DNA of 64,000 bases from Fidelibacterota bacterium (GTDB taxonomy: Bacteria > Fidelibacterota > Marinisomatia > SCGC-AAA003-L08 > JACNLC01), in the NCBI GenBank assembly GCA_018657495.1, contig JABHXA010000002.1, positions 69,472 through 133,471 of the forward strand, read 5' to 3'. Positions 44,755-54,857 of this stretch are shown here, one piece after another. A program made the position numbers and the translations under genes. Every line of letters starts with the position of its first letter. Within the stretch, counting starts at the first letter, position 1. The notes under the pieces were generated by a model that saw nothing but the letters and a program-made list of their open reading frames with translations, was not told the DNA's origin and did no database searches.

Positions 44755-47439
44755 ATGAGAAATTACTTTTTAGAAAAAGTTGCATTATTTTCAGTACATA
44801 AAACATGGCAAATGTTATCGGGGCTTCTTCTGATCTCCATATTTTTGGGATATTTCGCAGGGCAGCTTGAAATTTCAACAAGCTACACCGAGATGTTGCC
44901 AAAAGGTAATGCCAAGGCATTAGAATTTGAGCTGATTCTTGATGAATTTAATAATGCCTCAAATATAATTTTACTTGCTGAGGGTGATGAAAAAGAATTA
45001 AAAGCATTCGCTGATTATTTAAAACCCCGACTCCTTGGATTAGACCACTGGATAGATAGGGTTGATATCAAAATCCCCTATGAATTTTACCGTAGACATG
45101 GTTTAAAACTGTTGAAATCCAATGAAATGAAAAATTTTAAAACCGTTTATGAAAACCCAAATCTAATACCATTCCTGACAAATCTGAATGATAGTTTTGA
45201 GAGGGAATATACTGGTGATGAATCAATTGGTTCAAAACGTAAAGAGATGGATGCCGTAAGATTGTTGGATGGTATTGAGATTTTCATAGATATACAACAA
45301 TCTGTAATGGATGGTAAACCCATCGATAATCCTGGCTTGAAAGCTGTGGATGCTATGACAGTTGGTGAAACCTATTTCCTGTCTCAGGACAAAAAAATGA
45401 TCATAATAATGATTGAACCAGTCTTTAATATGATAGATGATTTTGCCATAGTGGTTGAGGCTGTTGATGGAATTGAGATTGTCATTAAGGAGGCTGCTGA
45501 GAAATTTAATGTTGAGGCAGGTTTGACAGGTTCGCTCGTTCTTGGAAGAGATGAAATGCATGCTGTTGAAAGTGATTCGATGCGAATTACTATCCTGGCA
45601 CTTATTGGTATTTTCCTGCTATTTGTAATTTCTTTCAGGATGTGGGCAAGTCCCATTTTAGCTATTATCACCGTATGTTTTGGCGTGTTATGGGCACTTG
45701 GGATTTCGAATTTCCTTGTTGATAATTTGAATATGAGTACGGCGATGATGGGGGTTATATTAGTTGGATTAGGGATTGATTTTAGCGTCCACATAATATC
45801 ATCCTATACTGAACAAAGATATTCGGGTCTCGATGCATATTCAGCAATGCTGAATGCACTCACAAAATCTGGTCCTGGCATAATGACTGGTGGATTTACA
45901 ACGGCAGCGGCATTTTTTACGATGATGTTTTCCGAGAACCGAGGTATGTGGGAAATGGGGCTATTATCTGGATTTGGGATCACTACAACCATGTTGGCAT
46001 CCATTTTGATTTTACCTACACTTCTTATAGCAAGGGAGAGGATACTATCAAAATCAAAAATGATCTATCAGCCTAGAGATATATCCTACCACTTCCTTGG
46101 TAATATAGCCACTCATATCAAATCAAACAGTATCCCATACGCAATTGTATTTTTGATAATTACCATTGGTGCCGGATTTCGCGCTTCCAAAATGGAGATT
46201 GATTATAATTATCTAAACCTTGAACCTGAAGGATTAGAATCCATAAAACTACAGGATAAGTTAATCGACGGTTTCGATTTGTCATCGGATTTTGTTCTAT
46301 TTACATCCACGGATATAAATGAGATAGAAAAATTAACAAAACTTGGCCGCGAATTGCCCTCCGTAGGCTGGGTAGAAAGTATAACCGACTATCTTCCGGA
46401 AAAAGAAACGTCTTCAAATATATTCCGGTTTCTCCGTGATATCAGAAATGAAATAAATACCGCTCAGCTAACAAATGAAATATCGCCGTTAGATATCATC
46501 AAATATCAAGACGAAATAGAACGGCTGCAGTTTAACATAATCGAATTGCAGGATATGGCCTATATTGGTGGACAGGATAAAATTTATGATAAGGCAATAC
46601 GTCTCGTTGGTGAGGTAGATGACACCACATATATTGGTAATATGATCAAGTTGTTAAATAGTATCAACTCACAGGATGTATCTCCACAGCTTTTATATTT
46701 ACAAAATGAGTTTTCAAGAGAATTTAAATCTGCTGTCATTGATATGACCAATACAGAACCCTTGAGCGAGGAGTCGCTTCCAGCTGAAATCCGTAACCGG
46801 TTTATTGGGAAATCCAATGAAGTCTACCTGGTATCAGTGTATCCAAAACGGAATATCTGGGAAGATACTAAGTTTTTATTTCAATTCACAGCTGATGCAG
46901 AAAAAATTAGTCCCAAAGCCACAGGGTTACCGCCAATATTCGTTGAACTGCTTGAAGTGATGGGGAGGGATGGCTATCGATCTACGATGTTTGCAATTAT
47001 TGCAGTTTTTATTTTACTACTGGTAGATTTTAGAAAAATTATTTGGGCGTTTATTGGAATGATCCCATTGCTCTTTGGTGCAGTGTGGATGGTTGGCATC
47101 ATGGAAATTTCAGGTTTGAAACTAAATATGATGAATATAATGGCAATCCCGCTCATAATAGGGATTGGTATCGATGACGGAGTCCATATTCTGCATCGAT
47201 ATAAAATCGAAAGGAATACGGGATTGGTTTATCGATCCACAGGAAAGGCAGTGTTGCTGACAACTCTCACTACAATGCTGGGTTTTGGGTCCTTATGGTT
47301 TGCAACTTACCGTGGTCTTGGCAGCATGGGTATATCTCTATTTATCGGCGTCGGCACATGTTTTTTAAGTACATTATTTATCGTTCCAATGGTATTTGGA
47401 ATAAAGGAAAAACTATTTGCCTCGCCGGGGGAAAAGTAA
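44755..47439 (+). CDS. RND/MMPL-family exporter (HAE3-type)
   Basis: 894 residues made of two repeated halves. Each has one helix, a large periplasmic loop and a five- or six-helix bundle. The conserved membrane motif appears twice: LVGLGIDFSVHIISSY near residue 340 and IIGIGIDDGVHILHRY near 800, with the acidic residues that take part in proton relay. The HAE3 group exports hydrophobic molecules such as hopanoids, carotenoids or other lipids. AGG lies seven bases before the ATG. With the TetR, LolA-like and barrel genes it makes a complete inducible lipid-export operon. Confidence 0.88.
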   Translation: MRNYFLEKVALFSVHKTWQMLSGLLLISIFLGYFAGQLEISTSYTEMLPKGNAKALEFELILDEFNNASNIILLAEGDEKELKAFADYLKPRLLGLDHWIDRVDIKIPYEFYRRHGLKLLKSNEMKNFKTVYENPNLIPFLTNLNDSFEREYTGDESIGSKRKEMDAVRLLDGIEIFIDIQQSVMDGKPIDNPGLKAVDAMTVGETYFLSQDKKMIIIMIEPVFNMIDDFAIVVEAVDGIEIVIKEAAEKFNVEAGLTGSLVLGRDEMHAVESDSMRITILALIGIFLLFVISFRMWASPILAIITVCFGVLWALGISNFLVDNLNMSTAMMGVILVGLGIDFSVHIISSYTEQRYSGLDAYSAMLNALTKSGPGIMTGGFTTAAAFFTMMFSENRGMWEMGLLSGFGITTTMLASILILPTLLIARERILSKSKMIYQPRDISYHFLGNIATHIKSNSIPYAIVFLIITIGAGFRASKMEIDYNYLNLEPEGLESIKLQDKLIDGFDLSSDFVLFTSTDINEIEKLTKLGRELPSVGWVESITDYLPEKETSSNIFRFLRDIRNEINTAQLTNEISPLDIIKYQDEIERLQFNIIELQDMAYIGGQDKIYDKAIRLVGEVDDTTYIGNMIKLLNSINSQDVSPQLLYLQNEFSREFKSAVIDMTNTEPLSEESLPAEIRNRFIGKSNEVYLVSVYPKRNIWEDTKFLFQFTADAEKISPKATGLPPIFVELLEVMGRDGYRSTMFAIIAVFILLLVDFRKIIWAFIGMIPLLFGAVWMVGIMEISGLKLNMMNIMAIPLIIGIGIDDGVHILHRYKIERNTGLVYRSTGKAVLLTTLTTMLGFGSLWFATYRGLGSMGISLFIGVGTCFLSTLFIVPMVFGIKEKLFASPGEK

Positions 47440-47442
47440 GAA

Positions 47443-48159
47443 ATGAAATCTGAAAGAATTGATAGGTTATTTTCAAGACTTGGCATCTGTCATCGAAAGG
47501 ATATTCAGTTAATGTTGAGAGATAAAAGAATCTTGTTTCAAGGGATGCCAGTTAAAAGAAATAATCAAAAAGTAAATGCAGAAGATATTCTATTTGATGG
47601 TGCAAAAATTCAGCATTTATTTCGTGTTGCAGTAGTTTTTAATAAACCGCTTGGTTTAATATGTTCACGTTTGGGAAGCGACATAATTTTTGACGTGTTG
47701 CCGTCAGCCTGGATAAATCGAAATCCACCAGTTAATTCAGCAGGAAGATTAGATAAAGATACTTCCGGGATAATTATTATCACAGATGACGGTGAATTAA
47801 ATCATAAATTGACTTCGCCAAAATATGGTCTGACAAAAACGTATGAATTAGATACAGCCCATCCCTTCCAAGGTAATGAACCTGAACTATTTAAAAATGG
47901 TATTCAATTGAGAGGGGAAAAACAATTATGCAAACCAGCAGAACTTGAAATAACTTCTGAACGTAATGCCGTATTGAAAATAAATGAGGGGAAATATCAT
48001 CAAGTAAAGAGGATGATAGGTGCAGTTGGAAACCGAATTGTGAGTTTACATCGTTCCCATATTGGCACTTTGGGATTGGGAGATTTACAGCCTGGTCAAT
48101 GGCGTGATTTAGAAAATGAAGATATGCAATTATTGGGTTTGAAAGATCTGGAAAGCTAA
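47443..48159 (+). CDS. RsuA/RluB-family rRNA pseudouridine synthase
   Basis: 238 residues. An S4-like RNA-binding region (about 1-60) is followed by the catalytic domain: FNKPLGLICSR, the signature GRLDKDTSGIIIITDDGEL with catalytic Asp, LTKTYEL, and EGKYHQVKRMIGAVG near the C-terminus. Size and wording fit RsuA, which modifies U516 of 16S rRNA, but RluB/RluE/RluF members are close. It starts three bases after the exporter stop and ends overlapping the motB-like gene tail to tail. Confidence 0.88.
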   Translation: MKSERIDRLFSRLGICHRKDIQLMLRDKRILFQGMPVKRNNQKVNAEDILFDGAKIQHLFRVAVVFNKPLGLICSRLGSDIIFDVLPSAWINRNPPVNSAGRLDKDTSGIIIITDDGELNHKLTSPKYGLTKTYELDTAHPFQGNEPELFKNGIQLRGEKQLCKPAELEITSERNAVLKINEGKYHQVKRMIGAVGNRIVSLHRSHIGTLGLGDLQPGQWRDLENEDMQLLGLKDLES

Positions 48160-48872
48160 TATTTATGTATATTCACAACTACCCTGCGGTTAATAGCTTG
48201 ATTTTTTGAATTGGCTGATCCGTCAGGATTATAATTTGCAACTCTGGGGCGTGAATCTGAAAAACCAGATGCAACCAATCTTTTGTTCGGAATTCCATTT
48301 TCAATAAATAATCTTACTACTCCAGTTGCCCTTGCTGCTGAAAGCTCCCAATTCGAGGCAAATTTTTCATTATGGATTGGAATATTATCTGTATGCCCTT
48401 CCACATTGATAATATAGTTATTAAATGATGCCTCTTGAATTGAATTTAGAACAGACTTGCTAATTTCCGCCATCACCGGTTGGATATCCGGGAGGACTTC
48501 AGCTGAACCCAATTCAAAGATAGAATTACTTGAAAATTTAATAACAATACCCATCGGATCCAGTCCAACATCAACATCATTTGTGAGACCCTTTTCCATA
48601 AGTATTACTTCCAACTGATCTTTCAATTCTTTAAATGGCGGCTCTTTTTCCTTCTTAAGCAATTCTTTATTCATTCCCTCCATAAATTGCTCGACTTTTG
48701 TCTGATCTATTGTAGACATCGACAACAATATAACAAAAAATGCCATGAGGAGGGTGACGACATCAGCATAGGTTACCATCCAATCATTGTCTTCTGTTTC
48801 ATTTTTGACTATTTTATTCTTGGTGACATAAACCTCACCAATACTTTCATCAAAATCCTTTGAGATTGCCAT
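48156..48872 (-). CDS. motB: MotB-like stator protein with OmpA domain
   Basis: 238 residues. After a 27-residue cytoplasmic N-terminus there is one membrane helix, MVTYADVVTLLMAFFVILLS, with the ion-conducting Asp in YAD. A linker with plug-like sequence leads to the OmpA-like peptidoglycan-binding domain (NVEGHTDNIPI, NWELSAARATGVV). This is the standard MotB plan. It follows the MotA-like gene by one base. No other flagellar or gliding genes are in the window, so whether the pair drives a flagellum or another machine is open. Confidence 0.87.
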   Translation of the reverse strand: MAISKDFDESIGEVYVTKNKIVKNETEDNDWMVTYADVVTLLMAFFVILLSMSTIDQTKVEQFMEGMNKELLKKEKEPPFKELKDQLEVILMEKGLTNDVDVGLDPMGIVIKFSSNSIFELGSAEVLPDIQPVMAEISKSVLNSIQEASFNNYIINVEGHTDNIPIHNEKFASNWELSAARATGVVRLFIENGIPNKRLVASGFSDSRPRVANYNPDGSANSKNQAINRRVVVNIHKY

Positions 48873-48873
48873 G

Positions 48874-49677
48874 CTATTTGTTTTCGCCTCGTTTTATGGC
48901 AATATCATAATGAGATGCTGGAGCCAAAAAACTATTTAATTTATCCTGAATGAGGAATGGGTGGGTTTTTTGAGACAATAAAATAAAACCTTCTACCAGT
49001 AAAATATCTCTGAATCTGGTAATTTCATTTTTTTGCTGTAATTTTTCCGCTGCAGGTTTGAACACTAGCTGCGTAATTAAAGTACCGTACAATGTTGTGA
49101 GCAATGCAATAGCCAATCCTTTACCCATCTCTGAAGGATCACCACCCATACTGTCTAACATGATTATTAATCCCACAAGAGTGCCTATCATACCAAAAGC
49201 GGGAGCAAATCCTGCCATAGATTTAAGAATGTGGACCTGCACACTTTTTCGTTCAAAGGTAGTTTCAACAAAGTTCATCATCAAGGTTTTAATTTCGGCG
49301 GAGCTGTAATTTACTTCTAAAAGAGTTGAGCCATAATTTAGAACTTCATTATCATGTTTATCATCTTCTATCACTTTTTTGACACTTGTATCAGTTTTAC
49401 GAACAGTATTTCCCCAGCGGATTATGCGTCCAACATCTTTGTATAATGATTTAGGGCTAATATCAAGATGGCTAAAAATACTGAGTAAACTGCCAAGTGC
49501 GCGAAAGACATAGAGTTCCTTATACGCAATGAGTGTTGATGCGAACGTTCCCCCGATGACCAGAAACAGACTGGCCAGATTGAGGAACATTAAATAATTA
49601 CTCGTTTTACTTAAAATTGAGTAAATGAATAAAGCAATTCCGATCATTACGCCTGCAAGTGTTCCAAATGAAATCAT
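48874..49677 (-). CDS. motA: MotA-like stator channel protein
   Basis: 267 residues with four membrane helices: two near the N-terminus (about 5-20 and 28-50) and two later (about 155-175 and 190-210). KSMAGFAPAFGMIGTLVGLIIML carries the conserved Pro of the third helix. Between helices 2 and 3 is the cytoplasmic torque-generating region. Together with the next gene it forms an ion-driven stator that turns ion flow into mechanical work. It is divergent from the AGCS symporter gene across a long AT-rich gap. Confidence 0.87.
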   Translation of the reverse strand: MISFGTLAGVMIGIALFIYSILSKTSNYLMFLNLASLFLVIGGTFASTLIAYKELYVFRALGSLLSIFSHLDISPKSLYKDVGRIIRWGNTVRKTDTSVKKVIEDDKHDNEVLNYGSTLLEVNYSSAEIKTLMMNFVETTFERKSVQVHILKSMAGFAPAFGMIGTLVGLIIMLDSMGGDPSEMGKGLAIALLTTLYGTLITQLVFKPAAEKLQQKNEITRFRDILLVEGFILLSQKTHPFLIQDKLNSFLAPASHYDIAIKRGENK

Positions 49678-50367
49678 ATATTCCCCGTGGTTATTTCATA
49701 TTATACTATTATCGGTTGTCTGTATATAAATGACAACGATATTTTATTATTTCACAAACAAGTTCCAAAAGTTTCATAACAATCACATGAAATTAATTTG
49801 ATTAAACCGATAGAAAATAAGAATTATTTTTACTTCCCGCTTAACAAAATAAAAGATTGAAAAATGTTCAATTTCTAATAAATGAATATTCCAAATCCCT
49901 TTTAGAACAATGAGAGTGCATTGATGATCGAGGAATTGGGAATACTATGGATATAATAGAATATCGAGATTAAGGTAAAATATTGAAAGACAAGATAAAC
50001 GGAAAAAATATCGGTAATAAACCATTTATCAAAAGTCCAGGTTTTTCTTTTTGAACGACCCCTGTATAAAAATATATTCTCCACGTCAAAGGCCTGCAGG
50101 AAGTTGGAGATTTTCAGCTTAAATCTTTTAATGTGATTTTCATTCAATTATACATGCATAATTTACTAAGTAGAATATCATTGTTCGCTTAAATCTCTTT
50201 ATTTATTATACTATTTCTATCTCATATATTATATAAATTTGACAAAGATAATAAATACTGAACAGAAGAATATCCAAAAGCAATTATCGCTTATTTCTTT
50301 TTTCATGTCTCACAAAATATTTTAAATCTTTTAAATTTCTCATCCATAAATCAAAGGAAACTATTAC
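49678..50367. other. AT-rich intergenic region between divergent motA-like and AGCS genes
   Basis: About 690 bases with no gene I can support. A TTG-started 81-codon frame on the minus strand (49902-50147) has a low-complexity aromatic tail and no ribosome site, so it is probably spurious. The region must contain promoters for both neighbours. AAAGGAAA lies 5-10 bases before the symporter ATG. No riboswitch or terminator hairpin was recognised by eye. Confidence 0.5.
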
Positions 50368-51777
50368 ATGGCAGAGTCCAATTCATTTATGTCTTCAATA
50401 GATGCACTTATGATAATCTTCGTCGATTTTATGTGGGGAACACCACTGGTTGTCCTGCTATTAGGCGGTGGTCTATTTTTTACTATTTATTCAAGATTTA
50501 CACCTTATAGATATCTAAAACATGCTGTTCAAATTGTTATGGGGAAGTATGATGAAAGCGATGATCCCGGTCAAATAAACCATTTCCAGGCATTGAGCAG
50601 TGCCCTGGCAAGTACCGTCGGGATGGGTAATATCAGTGGAGTGGCTATTGCGATTCATACTGGAGGACCTGGTGCAGTATTTTGGATGTGGATGAGTGCA
50701 ATTGTTGGGGCAGCTACAAAATTCTTTACCTGTTCACTTTCTATAATGTACCGTGGGAAAGATGATAATGGCGAGACACAGGGTGGCCCAATGTATGTAA
50801 TCCATGAAGCTCTAAATTCAAAATTTCGTTTTCTGGCTGTGTTATTTTCAGTGGCAGGATTATTTGGTTGTCTTGCTCTATTTCAGGTAAATCAATTAAC
50901 CCAAATCGTCAGGGATGAAATTTTTATCCCAAATGGAATGTTTGTTGATTCAGCCATGACTGGAAATCTAATATTTGGTATTTTTGTGGCAATCCTTGTT
51001 GCCATGGTTATATTCGGAGGTATTCGGAGAATTGGGATTGTTGCCTCGAGAATGGTTCCCGCTATGGTTATCCTGTATTTGTTCGCTGGTTTACTGGTTA
51101 TATTTCAACATTTCTGGGCTATCCCATCTTTGATAAAATTGATTGTTGTGGATGCCTTTACAGGAGATGCCCTCTTAGGTGGAGCGGTGGGAACTGTGAT
51201 TCTCATGGGTGTGAGGAGAGCTGCCTTTTCAAATGAAGCGGGCATTGGAACTGAGGCAATGGCCCATGGTGCTGCAAAAACTCAAGAACCAATCCGTGAA
51301 GGACTTGTGGCCATGTTGGGTCCATTTATTGATACCATCGTTGTTTGTTCGATAACGGCTCTGGTGATATTGGCAACTGGTGTTTGGCAGAGTTCTGAAG
51401 CAAACGGTGTAACGCTGACAGCTCAGGCATTTACCCTCGCATTACCCGGCATGGGACGATTCCTTTTATTGGCAAGTGTTGGCGTATTTAGTATTTCAAC
51501 TATGATTGGATATTCTTATTATGGTGCCAAATGCACTTCGTATCTATTTGGGACAAAATGGAAAAAACATTATCGGGTATTTTATGTAATTACCTTAGTG
51601 ATTGGCGCAGCTATATCGATAGATGCTGTTATCAATTTTCTTGACGGTATGTTCGCCTTAATGGCTATCCCGACAATGGTTAGTAGTCTAATACTCGCCC
51701 CGAAGGTGATGAAGGCATCCAAAAAATATTTTAGTTCACTTGAGAAAGAAAAAGATATAGATATATATCCCAAATAA
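50368..51777 (+). CDS. Sodium:alanine/glycine symporter (AGCS family)
   Basis: 469 residues, about 11 membrane helices. Family signatures are ALASTVGMGNISGVAIAI, TGGPGAVFWMWMSA, GETQGGPMYVI and AAFSNEAGIGTEAMAHGAAK. AGCS transporters take up alanine, glycine or related amino acids with Na+ in the inner membrane. A ribosome site (AAAGGAAA) precedes the ATG. It stands alone, ending four bases from the end of the convergent SDR-like gene. Confidence 0.92.
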   Translation: MAESNSFMSSIDALMIIFVDFMWGTPLVVLLLGGGLFFTIYSRFTPYRYLKHAVQIVMGKYDESDDPGQINHFQALSSALASTVGMGNISGVAIAIHTGGPGAVFWMWMSAIVGAATKFFTCSLSIMYRGKDDNGETQGGPMYVIHEALNSKFRFLAVLFSVAGLFGCLALFQVNQLTQIVRDEIFIPNGMFVDSAMTGNLIFGIFVAILVAMVIFGGIRRIGIVASRMVPAMVILYLFAGLLVIFQHFWAIPSLIKLIVVDAFTGDALLGGAVGTVILMGVRRAAFSNEAGIGTEAMAHGAAKTQEPIREGLVAMLGPFIDTIVVCSITALVILATGVWQSSEANGVTLTAQAFTLALPGMGRFLLLASVGVFSISTMIGYSYYGAKCTSYLFGTKWKKHYRVFYVITLVIGAAISIDAVINFLDGMFALMAIPTMVSSLILAPKVMKASKKYFSSLEKEKDIDIYPK

Positions 51778-51781
51778 AAAA

Positions 51782-52465
51782 CTATTTTCCACCAATACGA
51801 TTAATATCTCGATTTCCTAAATATTTTATCTTTTCTTCGTTGGCAACAACGTTTATCATCGCCCTACCAAGGAAAGTTGTATTTGTTGTTAAACCAGGAA
51901 ATAATTTGAGGAATCTATAGAAAGGGCTCAGAATTGTGTAAATCATGTTATAACTTTTTGTTTTCGATTTAATTCCTTTTAACGGCTGAATATAACCTGG
52001 TCTAAACATATATGAAGATTTGAATGCTAATTCAGAAATGGCGTTTTCCGTTTTGCCCTTGACTCGAGCCCACATGATGCCACCCTTTTCTGATTTATCA
52101 GTTCCGGCACCGGTGACATAACAAAAAACACTATTTTTATTTTGAGATAAGAATACCTCGGCAAAATTGATCGTCAATTCATAGGTAATCCTATAATAAT
52201 CTTTTTCCTTCAAACCAACGGCAGATGTACCCAAACAGAAGAAACAGGTATTGTAACCAGTCAACTCATTAATAAAATTACCAATATCAAAGAAATTATT
52301 GACAATTAACTCTTTCAATTTCGGATGTTCTATCCCCGATGGAGATCTATTTATCATTAACACAGATGAGACTTTAGAGTTATATAAACACTCTAAAAGG
52401 ACTCCTTTTCCCACCATCCCAGTTGAACCGGTGATAATAGCATTAATATTTAGTTTATCTTTCAT
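51782..52465 (-). CDS. Atypical SDR/NAD(P)-binding protein (TIP30-like)
   Basis: About 227 residues. The NAD(P)-binding motif is ITGSTGMVGKGVLLECL, followed by FFCLGTSAVGLKEKDYY and YVTGAGTDKSEKGGIMWARVKGKTE. The usual YxxxK pair is changed to WARVK, as in other TIP30-like atypical SDRs, so a catalytic role is uncertain. Bacterial homologues are common and mostly uncharacterised. The ATG at 52465 is used; a GTG lies one codon upstream. About 100 bases separate it from the upstream CorC-like gene. Confidence 0.7.
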   Translation of the reverse strand: MKDKLNINAIITGSTGMVGKGVLLECLYNSKVSSVLMINRSPSGIEHPKLKELIVNNFFDIGNFINELTGYNTCFFCLGTSAVGLKEKDYYRITYELTINFAEVFLSQNKNSVFCYVTGAGTDKSEKGGIMWARVKGKTENAISELAFKSSYMFRPGYIQPLKGIKSKTKSYNMIYTILSPFYRFLKLFPGLTTNTTFLGRAMINVVANEEKIKYLGNRDINRIGGK

Positions 52466-52567
52466 CACAAACTTTTGATTGGTGAAAATAATAAATTAGG
52501 ATGTTTGCTTGCCTTGAGAAATAGATAACGGTAGTAAATACTGAGGAAAATTTATATTTTAAGTAAC

Positions 52568-53776
52568 TCAGGCATTTAGCAATATTGATATTTGATCGAT
52601 CCGCCTTGCAGTTGCTTTGCGTATGGTAACCAATCCAATTGGTAAATAGAGCTTTTCGCCTTTATTTGGTATCCTGCCAGCGGCGTGAATGATATACCCT
52701 GCCATTGATTCATAATTCCCTTCAGGGATAATTTCACCAAACTGTTCATTAAATATTTCCCATTCCACTTTCCCATTTACAACAATTGAACCATCTTTTA
52801 GTTTTTCGAATGTTCCTGAATCCTCGTCAAATTCATCTTCAAAATCTCCAAATAGTTCTTCAAAAAGATCTTCGGCAGTTACCAGACCGGCAGTCCCACC
52901 ATATTCATCATGTACTATAGCAATGGAGTGGTATGCCGTTTGAAATTCCGATAATGTTGTAGTTGCTGCTTTTGAAAAAGGAACATGATGGACAGGTTTT
53001 AAAATTTCCTGAATATTATCAGGGGTTTTAAACAGGTCGTAAAGATGTATGACACCAATAATATGATCCAGATCATCTTTAAATACCGGGAGTTTTGAGT
53101 GGCCGGAATCAATAAACATCTGTTTTACCTCTGGTATAGTGGTATTGATTTCAACTGCCGAAATATCGGTTCTTGGTGTCATGGCATCCTGTACATCTGC
53201 CTCGCTAAACTCGAACACATTTGATATCATTTCCTGTTGCTCTTTTTCAAGGGAGGTATGATCAATCTGTTCGTAAACATTTTGTAAATCATCCCTTTCA
53301 ATAGCGATTTTATCTTCAAGCGATTTTTCAGAGATAGCCGTCGATACCCAACCTGTCTTTCTCAAAATGCGGTTAACGGGGGAGAATATGATTCCAAAAA
53401 TATATAACAATGGTGCCACAAGAAGTAGAGTACTATTAGAAAATTCACGGGTTATTGCTTTTGGCAATATCTCTCCTATTAAAAGAATAATGAAAGCAAT
53501 AATAGTGATAATTACAACTGGGTGATAATTTTGCTTTGTAAGATAAACGGTTGCAAAAGATGTGGCAAGGATATTCGATAGATTCGTGCCTATCAGAATG
53601 GAAGAGAGGTATTCTTCTTTTCTTTGTATAATGGCAATTGCAAGTCTCGCGCCTCGTTTCTTTTGTTTTAACCATACCTTGATCTGTAATTTATTTGCCG
53701 AAATGAGAGCCATTTCGGTGCTCGAGAAAAATATGGAAAAAACCAAACCTAATATTGCGAGAGATATTACCAGCAT
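52568..53776 (-). CDS. CorC/HlyC-type membrane protein (DUF21 + CBS pair + CorC domain)
   Basis: 402 residues. The N-terminal DUF21 membrane region (about 1-130, three or four helices) is followed by two CBS domains (about 190-310, with MTPRTDISAVEI and GVIHLYDLFK) and the CorC_HlyC domain (from about 325). VHDEYGGTAGLVTAEDLFEELFG is the diagnostic junction. Proteins of this type (hemolysin C, CorC, YrkA-like) are linked to Mg2+/Co2+ export or membrane ion balance and bind ATP through the CBS pair. Confidence 0.88.
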   Translation of the reverse strand: MLVISLAILGLVFSIFFSSTEMALISANKLQIKVWLKQKKRGARLAIAIIQRKEEYLSSILIGTNLSNILATSFATVYLTKQNYHPVVIITIIAFIILLIGEILPKAITREFSNSTLLLVAPLLYIFGIIFSPVNRILRKTGWVSTAISEKSLEDKIAIERDDLQNVYEQIDHTSLEKEQQEMISNVFEFSEADVQDAMTPRTDISAVEINTTIPEVKQMFIDSGHSKLPVFKDDLDHIIGVIHLYDLFKTPDNIQEILKPVHHVPFSKAATTTLSEFQTAYHSIAIVHDEYGGTAGLVTAEDLFEELFGDFEDEFDEDSGTFEKLKDGSIVVNGKVEWEIFNEQFGEIIPEGNYESMAGYIIHAAGRIPNKGEKLYLPIGLVTIRKATARRIDQISILLNA

Positions 53777-53849
53777 TTATAAATAGTGTCAATCATTAGC
53801 TGGTAAAATTAAAAATAAATATTATCATCATTCAAATATTTGATTGCAA

Positions 53850-54737
53850 ATGATCAATAAAATTACAGAACAACAGAACCCTAATAGTCGGGATATTGAT
53901 AAAAAAAGTATTATTGATATTTTACATGTTATCAATGACGAAGATCAAAAAGTGGCTATATCCGTCAAATTAGCCATACCATCCATAGAAAAATTTGTTA
54001 CGAAAGTTATCAGCGGATTCCAGAATCACGGCAGGCTTATTTATATTGGTTCCGGCACAAGCGGTAGACTGGGAATATTGGATGCTTCAGAATGTCCTCC
54101 AACATATTCGGTTACTCCTGATTTGGTGCAGGGGATCATTGCCGGAGGTAAGGATGCTGTATTTCGCTCAATAGAAAATGCTGAGGATGATGAAGACGCG
54201 GCTATTGACCAGATAAAATCCATGAATATTAACTCCAATGATTCTGTCCTTGGCATCACAGCCAGTAGTAAGGCTGCATTTGTTATGGCGGCAATGAAAG
54301 AAGCAAAAAAATCCGGTGCATTTATTGGTTTGCTGGTTTGCAATAAAATTGAAAAGCCTGAGTTTGTGGATTTATTAATCGAAGCCCCGGTTGGACCAGA
54401 AATCATAACTGGTTCTACCCGTATGAAAGCAGGTACAGCCACAAAATTGATTTTGAATATGATTACAACAACAACCATGATCAAAATGAATAAAACCTAT
54501 GGAAATCTCATGGTGGATCTGAGGGCATGGAATCAGAAATTATGGGACCGGGGAACTGGCATTATTTCCCTCTTATGTGGATTATCGCAGGCTGAATCTC
54601 TAAACTTATTGGTGAAATGTGATGGAGAGGTAAAAACTGCTGTTGTTATATATAAGTTAAATATTTCAGTAGAATCTGCCCGTCGTCTCCTCGATGAAAA
54701 TGATGGCTCCTTAAGAAAAGTTATTGATCCCAGATAA
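53850..54737 (+). CDS. murQ: N-acetylmuramic acid 6-phosphate etherase
   Basis: About 295 residues, a SIS-fold lyase. LIYIGSGTSGRLGILDASECPPTY contains the substrate-binding loop and a catalytic Glu, SIENAEDDED holds the second, and GSTRMKAGTATKLILNM is the third family motif. The enzyme cleaves the lactyl ether of MurNAc-6-phosphate to GlcNAc-6-phosphate, part of peptidoglycan recycling. The ATG at 53850 is preferred over a TTG at 53844. No anmK or murP gene is next to it. Confidence 0.92.
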   Translation: MINKITEQQNPNSRDIDKKSIIDILHVINDEDQKVAISVKLAIPSIEKFVTKVISGFQNHGRLIYIGSGTSGRLGILDASECPPTYSVTPDLVQGIIAGGKDAVFRSIENAEDDEDAAIDQIKSMNINSNDSVLGITASSKAAFVMAAMKEAKKSGAFIGLLVCNKIEKPEFVDLLIEAPVGPEIITGSTRMKAGTATKLILNMITTTTMIKMNKTYGNLMVDLRAWNQKLWDRGTGIISLLCGLSQAESLNLLVKCDGEVKTAVVIYKLNISVESARRLLDENDGSLRKVIDPR

Positions 54738-54857
54738 CAATATTTCATTGTTTCAATTCAAGTAATTTTATAAATTAGTTATGATTTGAAAAGATTTGCA
54801 GTTATGTAATTCTGTCATTTTACCGTTATAAATAAGTAATGTAAATTTAGGGTCATT

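Noticed and set aside
45384..45794. Long antisense frame inside the RND exporter gene, and similar antisense frames in other genes
   Set aside because: They mirror strong coding sequence on the other strand and show no domain or initiation context.
49902..50147. 81-codon minus-strand frame in the gap between motA and the symporter gene
   Set aside because: TTG start only, no ribosome site, low-complexity aromatic and Ser/Ile-rich tail, no neighbour logic; probably a chance frame in AT-rich DNA.
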